Origin: Bacteroidia bacterium
GTDB lineage: Bacteria; Bacteroidota; Bacteroidia; NS11-12g; UBA9320
Length of the DNA stretch: 64,000 bases
NCBI GenBank assembly: GCA_018402155.1
Contig: JAGYJG010000001.1
Span: 1,066,198 to 1,130,197 of the forward strand
Direction: 5' to 3'
Below, piece by piece: positions 47,263-54,537 of the stretch. Made by a program: the position numbers and the translations under genes. Within the stretch, counting starts at the first letter, position 1. Each line of letters starts with the position of its first letter. The notes beneath the pieces were generated by a model. That model was not told the origin of the DNA. It saw only the letters and a list, made by a program, of their open reading frames with translations, and did no database searches.

Positions 47263-48288
47263 CTACGGAAAAAAGAAAAAACCTGCGATGATTCCTGCTT
47301 CAAATTGGTCTAAAATTTCTCCATCTTTATCGTATCTCCGCACCACACTTCTACTCACAAAGTCCTTGCTATCAGAAACGTAAACATCTCCGTTTTGGGG
47401 ATTTACAGCTATAGCAAACAGTGCTGCATCGGGCACCTCTTGCCAAAGCCTAGGTGCTTTATCCACGCCTATTTCAAATCTATATACTCCGTCTGCCAAG
47501 TAGTATAGTACGTTTTGTTGGGCGTCGTAAGTGAGTGAGGTGGGTACTCCCTGCACTTCTATTGCCTCTACAGATGGCGAGGCTCCATTGGTACTGACCT
47601 TAGTGATTTTTGCTGCTTCATTTACGCTTTCGTCACCACGGCATAGCACCCAAAGATCGCCATCGATATCTTGTACTATGCTCTCTGGTTGTTGTCCCAC
47701 TTTTAGGCTATCTTGCAGATTGTTAGTCGTTGTATTTACACTAAAAATTTTACCGGTTTCTGGAGCTGTATACCAAAATCTATTGTTTAATATCACTCCT
47801 TTTTCTGCCCAATGATTGGTTTTTATTTGTGAAATTATTGTACCAGTTTTTATATCCACTACCCAAATTATGTTAGCATACAAATCGGTCATATAGCCTG
47901 TTTCGCTATCTTTTTGGTAAAAGTATCGCGGCGAGACAAAGCCATCGTTTCTGGATATCTCTACAAAATTAGTATCTGTCACCACTAGCCTTCCAGAGTT
48001 ATTTATGATTAAATAATACGTTTGGTTTACCTTAGTTATACTCTGAAACACATTTCCCAAAGATGCTGAGTTTGCTTGTTTAAAAACCTCGTGATCTATC
48101 GATTTGGTTTGTGGGTAATAGACCGATAATGTACCCTCTCCCCAACCAAAATTTCCTTGATTGGCAATGAGCACTTGGGCGCCCTCTGCCAAAGCAGGCA
48201 CTTCCAAGTTCTCGTCTGGTGCACACGCATTCAGTAACAACCCAAAACAACCTAGCAATACTAATATACAACTATTTTTTGTACCCAT
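47263..48288 (-). CDS. BtuG-like DUF5074 beta-propeller lipoprotein
   Basis: 342 residues from the ATG at 48288. Signal peptide ends L-N-A-C (Cys22), then a seven-bladed propeller of the YncE/DUF5074 type (starts VLIANQGNFGWGEGTLSVYYP; ends GEILDQFEAGIIAGFFFFP). In Bacteroides the related surface lipoprotein BtuG captures vitamin B12 and hands it to BtuB, and this one lies in a cobalamin-riboswitch operon with a BtuB-like receptor, so a role as the cobalamin-capturing partner is strongly suggested. It is last of the four genes and overlaps the previous gene by 28 bases. Confidence 0.85.
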   Translation of the reverse strand: MGTKNSCILVLLGCFGLLLNACAPDENLEVPALAEGAQVLIANQGNFGWGEGTLSVYYPQTKSIDHEVFKQANSASLGNVFQSITKVNQTYYLIINNSGRLVVTDTNFVEISRNDGFVSPRYFYQKDSETGYMTDLYANIIWVVDIKTGTIISQIKTNHWAEKGVILNNRFWYTAPETGKIFSVNTTTNNLQDSLKVGQQPESIVQDIDGDLWVLCRGDESVNEAAKITKVSTNGASPSVEAIEVQGVPTSLTYDAQQNVLYYLADGVYRFEIGVDKAPRLWQEVPDAALFAIAVNPQNGDVYVSDSKDFVSRSVVRRYDKDGEILDQFEAGIIAGFFFFP

Positions 48289-49208
48289 TGTTGATTTTGT
48301 TGGAGAATGGTAATAATGTATGTGCCCGGAGTGTAAAAACTGCAAGGTTGCTTAGAAAAAGGATGTACTATTTTGCCTTGAATATCGCGACTACTGATTA
48401 TAGCATCGGCCCATTCGACTTTTAATTTCAGGACCTCACCACGTGCCAAAGAATTGGTTACCAAAGGATTTGCTTTACTAAAGGTTTCAGGTGTAAATAC
48501 AGAAAGCATTGCACCATTAACAATGGCCACAGCATCTAAGTCGAAACCTCCGCTAGCAAAAGGCGTAGGAAATGGATCATTAATAATACGTCCTTTGCTA
48601 TCTCTGCTGCCAAACGAATCATTTACACTACCCACTACATCTATCAGCCTAATATATTTAACCTCTTCTAGCCCTACTTCTTCTAGGTCAAATAAGGTAC
48701 CATATGGCGCTTGGTGTTTTCCGGCTAGGTTACTAATTTTCTGAGGATCAGTGTAGCCAAAATTGTCTGTTTGAAAACTAGTATCGCTCAAACTTTCACT
48801 GGCAAAACGAACAAAATCAGTTCCGTTTTGGCTTACTTCTACGTGGGCTAGCTCTAGATAGTAGCTAAAACCAACTTGAAATCCATTTTCGAATACGGCA
48901 AAGTCGTAGCCCTCATTGTTTACAATCGGCTGGTCAAAAGTTAAGGTAATAACTCCTCCATCTCCCAAGCTCACCACTTCTCCATCAAAAACTCCTAGTG
49001 CACTACTCTCTGTACCTGTGGTTGGTTTGCCGGCGGAAGTATCATTAATTTGGGCATATCCACGGATTATAGTTGCACCGGTGGCCCACGCTAAAATGCT
49101 TGCATCGTCTTTGTGCACAGACTTACTACCTGGCTCACCTCCTGCTGAATCAAATTGTGCACTACTCACTAGCGATGCTAAAAGTACGGATAACGTAATA
49201 ATCCTCAT
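48261..49208 (-). CDS. T9SS-type cell-surface protein of the cobalamin operon
   Basis: 315 residues: signal peptide ending SSAQ, then a beta-sandwich-like domain starting FDSAGGEPGSKSVHKDD and containing LSDTSFQTDNFG and DVVGSVNDSFGSRDSKG, common to Bacteroidota 'cell surface proteins' found near TonB receptors. The last 60 residues (from VLKLKVEWADAIISSRDIQG to G-T-Y-I-I-T-I-L-Q ... KIVVY) look like a T9SS type A sorting domain. Third gene of the operon; its ATG overlaps the DUF4465 stop (ATGA). Ligand probably cobalamin or a corrinoid by context, not shown. Confidence 0.75.
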   Translation of the reverse strand: MRIITLSVLLASLVSSAQFDSAGGEPGSKSVHKDDASILAWATGATIIRGYAQINDTSAGKPTTGTESSALGVFDGEVVSLGDGGVITLTFDQPIVNNEGYDFAVFENGFQVGFSYYLELAHVEVSQNGTDFVRFASESLSDTSFQTDNFGYTDPQKISNLAGKHQAPYGTLFDLEEVGLEEVKYIRLIDVVGSVNDSFGSRDSKGRIINDPFPTPFASGGFDLDAVAIVNGAMLSVFTPETFSKANPLVTNSLARGEVLKLKVEWADAIISSRDIQGKIVHPFSKQPCSFYTPGTYIITILQQNQQWVQKIVVY

Positions 49209-50851
49209 TGTTTTATAAATTTCTTGGTGGCTATTCCTTTTTCTGATTGTACGCGCACAAAGTAAATACCAGGCGTCAAATTATGCGTATTAACTGAGGT
49301 GTTTTTGGATGTAATTATGTTTTTGGCTTCAGCTATCTGCTTTCCATCTATGCCAAACAAGGTAACTGTCTGGATATTTGTTTTGGTACTGATATACAAT
49401 TCATTATGAACTGGATTTGGAAAAATAAGGATACCAGCATCCTCTTTAGGTACTGAAATGTTCCCCATAATTCGTATTCCAATATCCAGACAAAAAAATG
49501 CAGGTGTATTCATTCCCCACATTCCATTATCAGATGATTCAAGTTTGAAAACCATTTTATGAAAATCTATTGAAAAATCCTTTGCATCGTAAATTACTGC
49601 AAAATCTTTTAAAATGTAGTCGTCAGCTGAATTTTCAAATCTATAATCTGCAAGATATACCGTATCTTGCCTAATCAGTTCGTTTTTACTATTCATAAAA
49701 CGTATAAGAAGCCTAAAGTAATCCGGATCTGTGCCATCTTTACCACCAAACTTTTTACTGAACGAACTACCATTGAGCATATCTAAGTACGCGTATGTTG
49801 AATTATTTACAGAAAAAATAAGGTCTTCGTTGTTTGTAGAAAAGGTGTTAGAATCTTCACCTAGATATACTGTTCTGATCTCATTTTGCGCTCCTCCTGC
49901 CACATAAAAGTGTGACGATCCGTCTATGCAACTGAACTGATTTTCAAATCCAGGAGTGCTATCGTCTTGCATTGTACTATATGACCATCCGCTCCAACTT
50001 TCCCACATCGAATTAAATTTATTTGCAAAATGATATGGGCCGGCTTGTATACCTCCGGCCATGTCTCTTCCATTGTAAAAAGTATCCATCGGCATCGTAA
50101 AAAATGGAGAATTGTAATTTGAAAGTTCTACTGACCCATTGAAATCATCCATGCAAAAATATTTGGGCGTATTGAGCCCAAATGAGCCCATATCACTTCC
50201 TTGGTAATGAAAACTAATACTATCTACCACAGCATCCTTTGGTAAATCGTTATTGAATTCTACAAATGTCCAATCCTTGATTATATAATCTTTACTATTA
50301 TCTTGGAATCTATAATCGGCCAAGTAAAAAACGGTGGTATCTATCAATTTACCAGCCAAATAAGAGCGAATAATTAAGCGCAGAAAATCGGGATCGTTCC
50401 CGCTATCTCCGCCAAATTTTTTACTAAACCCGCTGCCATTTTTCATGTCATAATAGGCGTAAGTAGTGTTGTTGAAATAGGCTCCTCTTATGGGTGAAGC
50501 TACATCCAATTTGATATAAGCCCCATCACCTGTACTCACCATATAGTTAGGGGTATGGCTGACGCCATGTCCAGATATGGCACTGTACTGATTGGTAAAT
50601 CCCTGTGTCACATTATCGGTCATATTGCTAAGCGCCCAGCCACTCCAACTGCTCCATATGTCATTGTAAGTATTGGCAAAAAGCCGCCCATAGTGAGTAA
50701 ATCCTTTATGGCCTGATACTCCATTGTCAAAAGTATCAGTCTTGGCAAGCGGCAAATTATCAAAGGTGGAATATACCGTTTCGTGATTTAATTGTGCCAA
50801 AAGGCTCTGAGCTATTGTAATAGCTAAAAGAGTTAGTTTTTTTCTTTTCAT
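49205..50851 (-). CDS. double DUF4465 protein with T9SS sorting domain
   Basis: 548 residues from the ATG at 50851 (MKRKKLTLLA). After a signal peptide (SLLAQ) come two tandem copies of DUF4465: copy 1 begins KTDTFDNG (about residue 40) with IWSSWSGWALSNM, and copy 2 begins PMDTFYNG (about 250) with MWESWSGWSYSTM; each ends in a similar YLADYRFxxxxxDYI-lKD segment and a CMDD or CLDI Cys. The C-terminus (about 470-548) has ILIFPNPVHN and ends G-I-Y-F-V-R-V ... KKFIKQ, a T9SS sorting domain. Start overlaps the receptor stop (ATGA). Confidence 0.88.
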   Translation of the reverse strand: MKRKKLTLLAITIAQSLLAQLNHETVYSTFDNLPLAKTDTFDNGVSGHKGFTHYGRLFANTYNDIWSSWSGWALSNMTDNVTQGFTNQYSAISGHGVSHTPNYMVSTGDGAYIKLDVASPIRGAYFNNTTYAYYDMKNGSGFSKKFGGDSGNDPDFLRLIIRSYLAGKLIDTTVFYLADYRFQDNSKDYIIKDWTFVEFNNDLPKDAVVDSISFHYQGSDMGSFGLNTPKYFCMDDFNGSVELSNYNSPFFTMPMDTFYNGRDMAGGIQAGPYHFANKFNSMWESWSGWSYSTMQDDSTPGFENQFSCIDGSSHFYVAGGAQNEIRTVYLGEDSNTFSTNNEDLIFSVNNSTYAYLDMLNGSSFSKKFGGKDGTDPDYFRLLIRFMNSKNELIRQDTVYLADYRFENSADDYILKDFAVIYDAKDFSIDFHKMVFKLESSDNGMWGMNTPAFFCLDIGIRIMGNISVPKEDAGILIFPNPVHNELYISTKTNIQTVTLFGIDGKQIAEAKNIITSKNTSVNTHNLTPGIYFVRVQSEKGIATKKFIKQ

Positions 50852-52731
50852 GATTTTAAGGGTATGGTATAATTTAAATTTATTTTGATTACACGTCCAG
50901 GAATTGGGGTACGCGGCTGCGTGTAATAAGTTGTATTCGCAAGGTTCGCAGCAACAGCTCCTATACGCCATTTTTTAACTGTATAAAAACCGCCAGCTTC
51001 TAGCAACAAATAAGGTGATAGATACTCCCTATTGTCGCTAGCAGTAAAATTGTAACCGACATACTGCTGGTTGATGTATAAACTAAAGTGTTCGGTAATG
51101 ATAGTAAGTGTGCTGTTTTGAGTGATACTTGGCGTAAAAATAAGCTGCTTACCATTTCTGCTGTCTTCACGTACATACCTGTATGTAGCGCTCACCCCAT
51201 GCACGTTTGCTTGTGCTACAAGTTTCATTTTGCTGAATGTAGCAGTGTAAGAAGCGTCCCATACAGCGCCTAACACGTTTACATGTGCTAAATTTTCGGG
51301 TCTTATTTCGGGAAATCCCGACCATTGAATCCAGTTGGTATAGGTAGCAATATGCGGATTTATACTTAATTTAAATTTTTCAATTTCATATTTCAGTGTT
51401 ACGTCTGCCCGGTATCCTTGCTCTGGCTGTAAGTCTGCCCTACCACGTGCTGTACCCGGTTGATACCAAAATAGCTCATTAAGTACGGGCAGCCTAAATA
51501 CCTTACGAACACTAGCTATGACACTGTACTCTTTGGTGAGTGCCCTGTGCAAATTCAGAGATGCGTTGGTCACCCATCTATTATCGAAATAAATAGCAGT
51601 TTGATGATATGCTAATTTTCCATATTTAAATATTTTGGATACGTTCATTTGCGGCAGCCAGCGATTCCAAGTAGCATTTTCTTTTAGCGCCTCAGAGGTA
51701 TAGTTTGCATGATTATTAGCTATAGCCAAACTAAGAGAATACCCTTTTTTGAAATAGCCCGTACCATTGAGCGTAGTATTAGTATTAAAAACGGAACTAT
51801 TAGTAGCAATACCTCGAGGCACATCCTCAAAACCAATGTCTTCTTGCCATAGCTGATTGTCCAAGTTTAACACCCACCTAGCACCAATTTTCCACTGTAG
51901 AGTATTTACAGCCATAGCATTTTTGTCTGTTTGTTTAGCCTCTCCTACTTGACCCAAGGCAGGTGGTATTCCTCTATTAGCAGCTTGTAGGTAAACCGTA
52001 TTTTTCCACACCAACTTCGAATTTATGTCATAGCGTATTGTTTGTATAACACTCCATCTTTCAAAGTCTGTATTAGTCTGTAGGCTGTCCAAAAAACCAT
52101 ATCTACCCAAACCAATGAGATTGGGAGAAATGGCTGAAACTGCACTTATAGCGTAGTTTAAACGTTTTATCCGCTTGGCGTAATTGATATACGTATTTTT
52201 TTCGCCAAGAGTACTACCACCTATCGTAGCAGATAGGTTTGATGTAGCACTAGGGCTTTCTAGAACTATAGCAGCCCCAGCATTTACCATGCCGACGATA
52301 GGCTCAGTTTCGGTGTCAATAGTCAACTTACTAAAATGTGCAGCACCTAGTAAACTGAGGTCAAAACTTCCATTCATGCTGCTTTGAATATTGGCACCAT
52401 TGAGCACTATTGGAGTGTGCATAGAGCCTAGCCCCTTGTATGATAGTGTACTAAGCGAACCAGCTCCTCCACTACGTATAAAAATACCACTTTGCTTTTG
52501 AAGTAACTCAGAGAGATTCATAGCTGGATTGGCTTTTAATAGGGTTTCAGATACTAGTTGCCTGCTTGTCAATGTTTTTGGAGAAAATACTACCACAGAG
52601 TCCAAATGCTCTGGTAGTGCAAGAGGTGCAGCATTTGTATTAATAGGAAAATATGAGACACTATCATTCACCTGAGTATACCCCAGCATTTGGAGCAAGC
52701 AAATAGATATAGTAGCGAGCGCTATTTTCAA
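50848..52731 (-). CDS. btuB: TonB-dependent receptor, BtuB-like (cobalamin)
   Basis: About 627 residues from a TTG at 52731 that begins a signal peptide (K-I-A-L-A-T-I-S-I-C-L-L-Q-M-L-G-Y-T-Q). The plug domain holds VVVFSPKTLTSRQLV and LNGANIQSS; a C-terminal barrel ends PRTPIPGRVIKINLNYTI. This resembles BtuB and siderophore receptors. An ATG at 52986 is rejected: it is inside the riboswitch and would add 85 unlikely residues, and the terminator hairpin (52780-52831) lies between it and 52731. The riboswitch predicts repression by adenosylcobalamin. No TonB box was picked out. Confidence 0.85.
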   Translation of the reverse strand: MKIALATISICLLQMLGYTQVNDSVSYFPINTNAAPLALPEHLDSVVVFSPKTLTSRQLVSETLLKANPAMNLSELLQKQSGIFIRSGGAGSLSTLSYKGLGSMHTPIVLNGANIQSSMNGSFDLSLLGAAHFSKLTIDTETEPIVGMVNAGAAIVLESPSATSNLSATIGGSTLGEKNTYINYAKRIKRLNYAISAVSAISPNLIGLGRYGFLDSLQTNTDFERWSVIQTIRYDINSKLVWKNTVYLQAANRGIPPALGQVGEAKQTDKNAMAVNTLQWKIGARWVLNLDNQLWQEDIGFEDVPRGIATNSSVFNTNTTLNGTGYFKKGYSLSLAIANNHANYTSEALKENATWNRWLPQMNVSKIFKYGKLAYHQTAIYFDNRWVTNASLNLHRALTKEYSVIASVRKVFRLPVLNELFWYQPGTARGRADLQPEQGYRADVTLKYEIEKFKLSINPHIATYTNWIQWSGFPEIRPENLAHVNVLGAVWDASYTATFSKMKLVAQANVHGVSATYRYVREDSRNGKQLIFTPSITQNSTLTIITEHFSLYINQQYVGYNFTASDNREYLSPYLLLEAGGFYTVKKWRIGAVAANLANTTYYTQPRTPIPGRVIKINLNYTIPLKS

Positions 52732-52779
52732 TGCATTAGCATAATTAAAACTGCAACAAACAGAGCAGCATCGGAGTAT

Positions 52780-52831
52780 AAAAAGACAAGAAAAGCAGAC
52801 GCAAGCGTATGAATCTCCAATCGCTTTTCTT
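52780..52831 (-). terminator. terminator-like hairpin after the cobalamin riboswitch
   Basis: On the minus strand, arms AAGAAAAGC (52831-52823) and GCTTTTCTT (52796-52788) form a 9-bp stem followed by GTCTTTTT (52787-52780). This lies between the aptamer and the btuB TTG start (52731), so it could be the expression platform of a transcriptional riboswitch. The loop of 26 nt can form an inner hairpin (ACGC-AA-GCGT on the plus strand). Confidence 0.5.
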
Positions 52832-52854
52832 CCCGAAAGCATACTGAGTATAAT

Positions 52855-53022
52855 TGGCATAAGCAGGTCTTCTGACTTAGTTCCTAGTGTTGTAGTCCTT
52901 CCCACTCGCCGCAGCGAGCAGTGGATAGATGATAAACACACTATTAACAGAACAATACAGCTGCGGGTACAGTGGAGGTTTTTCACCTCTCTTCCCTTAA
53001 CTTTGCACGTGCAATAGTAGGC
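52855..53022 (-). ncRNA. cobalamin (B12) riboswitch
   Basis: Reading on the minus strand: GGGAAGAGAGGTGAAAAACC, then CCCGCAGCTG, then a central GGGAAGG segment, and finally AGAAGACCTGCTT. These are the conserved segments of the cobalamin aptamer in the right order and at normal spacing (about 170 nt). Boundaries are approximate because P1 is not resolved. It controls the four-gene operon downstream: with adenosylcobalamin bound, expression of the receptor genes is expected to fall. Confidence 0.95.
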
Positions 53023-53116
53023 AAAAAAAATATGACAAAATACAGTGTGGAAATATCGTCTATTTTATGATTATTTGCATTGCTATTTTAATTTAGTCTA
53101 AATAAATAAAAACATT

Positions 53117-53695
53117 ATGATACGAGAACGCATTAAAACAGAAACTGCTAAACATCACGAGGCTGTAGAAGCCGTAGGATACAGTGGCCAAATAATGAGT
53201 GGTAAACTGACTTTAGAAGAGTATAAAAAACTTATTATCACAAATCTGGCACTCAATAAAGCATTTGAAGCACAATGGAACAATCTTCCATTCGATGTAC
53301 CAAATTCCCTACTCCTAGATCAACGTCGAAAAACAGAAGCTTTAGAAAAAGATGCAACAATACTTGGTGTATCCATACCCGAAAAAAATAGTACTTCATT
53401 CCCAACTTCCTCATATGCTACATTTTTGGGTACGTTATATGTTTTTGAGGGTAGTACACTTGGAGGTGCCATTATTTACAAGCATCTTAAACAAAACACA
53501 AACCTTAAGCATATAAAAGATTTTTATTTTTATACTTGCTATGGTGAGAGCTTGGGCAGCTTGTGGAAAGTTTTTTTAGAGCACCTTACACAATTAGAAG
53601 ATGAAGAGCAAATAGATTCAGCAATATCTGCTGCGAAAGCCACTTTTGATCAAACAAAAGATGCTTTTTCCACAATAAATGAAAATGCTTTGTAA
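53117..53695 (+). CDS. heme oxygenase (biliverdin-producing)
   Basis: Cleaves heme to biliverdin, iron and CO. 192 residues, the usual length; proximal His in ETAKHHEAVE (about 14-15) and the distal helix LYVFEGSTLGGAIIYKHL, typical of bacterial heme oxygenases. It is divergent from the cobalamin operon. Iron recovery from heme or biliverdin supply to a phytochrome are both possible; no phytochrome or heme-uptake genes are adjacent. Confidence 0.92.
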   Translation: MIRERIKTETAKHHEAVEAVGYSGQIMSGKLTLEEYKKLIITNLALNKAFEAQWNNLPFDVPNSLLLDQRRKTEALEKDATILGVSIPEKNSTSFPTSSYATFLGTLYVFEGSTLGGAIIYKHLKQNTNLKHIKDFYFYTCYGESLGSLWKVFLEHLTQLEDEEQIDSAISAAKATFDQTKDAFSTINENAL

Positions 53696-53727
53696 TTTCT
53701 TTTTAGAAAAAGTACAAACTACTACAA

Positions 53728-53735
53728 TATATTTG
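53728..53735 (+). promoter_or_regulatory. -7 promoter box of efp
   Basis: Plus-strand TATATTTG, exact TAnnTTTG match, ends five bases before the ATG at 53741. The mRNA should be leaderless or have only a base or so before the ATG. Confidence 0.55.
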
Positions 53736-53740
53736 CGTCG

Positions 53741-54301
53741 ATGGCAACAACACAAGACTTATCAAGAGGTATGTTTCTACGATATAATGGCCAATTGTGC
53801 CAAGTAGTAGACTACCAGCATACCATGCCTGGTAAAGGCGGAGCTTTTTATCAAGTAAAAATGAAAAATGCAATCACCGGTAAATCTATTGAAAATAGAT
53901 TTAGAAGCGGCGAAACCATTGAGGATGTCCGCGTAGAACTTATAGAAATGCAATATTTATACAAAGATGGCAACAATTTAGTTCTCATGAATACAGAAAC
54001 CTATGAGCAAGTGGCTATACCCGAAACTATGATAGGAGACCAAATGAAATTTATCAAAGAAGAGATGATACTCAGCATATATTTTGATGAAGGAAATCCC
54101 ATAATGGCAGATGCCCCAAACCACGTTGTTTTAGAAATAACTTATAGTGAGCCAGGCGTAAAAGGAGACACCGCAAACAATCCTCTAAAACCAGCCACTT
54201 TAGAAACTGGGGCTATCGTGAATGTACCTCTTTTTGTAGACAGTGGCGAAAAAATAAAAGTAGATACACGCACCGGCGAATACGTAGAGCGAGTGCGTTA
54301 A
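53741..54301 (+). CDS. efp: translation elongation factor P
   Basis: Rescues ribosomes stalled on polyproline. 186 residues, full length, with domains: KOW-like N-terminal (DLSRGMFLRYNGQLCQVV), the loop bearing the tip residue Lys32 (MPGKGGAF), OB domain (LIEMQYLYKDGNNLVLMN) and C-terminal OB domain (GAIVNVPLFVDSGEKIKVDTRTGEYVERV). Gly-Lys-Gly-Gly at the tip resembles EF-Ps modified at Lys; modification here is not shown. Immediately follows heme oxygenase but has its own promoter box. Confidence 0.97.
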   Translation: MATTQDLSRGMFLRYNGQLCQVVDYQHTMPGKGGAFYQVKMKNAITGKSIENRFRSGETIEDVRVELIEMQYLYKDGNNLVLMNTETYEQVAIPETMIGDQMKFIKEEMILSIYFDEGNPIMADAPNHVVLEITYSEPGVKGDTANNPLKPATLETGAIVNVPLFVDSGEKIKVDTRTGEYVERVR

Positions 54302-54537
54302 AAAAATAACACAAGGAAAAAATAAAAAGGCATAAATTAATTATCTAGACGTGTTTTTTAACCATAAAACTGATTCTGGAATATACCTACAATAAATACG
54401 AGCGAAATAGTTCAATAATGTATGCTTATCTCAATATATGTGCACATTGCAAATCGATTTCAACTACTCCACTTAATATTTATTTAACATTAAAAAAAGC
54501 TTGAGGCAAACTGCACGTCGTCATTTTGCAACCATTA

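Noticed and set aside
52732-52986. N-terminal extension of the BtuB-like protein starting from an ATG at 52986
   Set aside because: The region is the riboswitch and the terminator hairpin; the 85 residues lack a proper signal and the TTG at 52731 gives a clear one.
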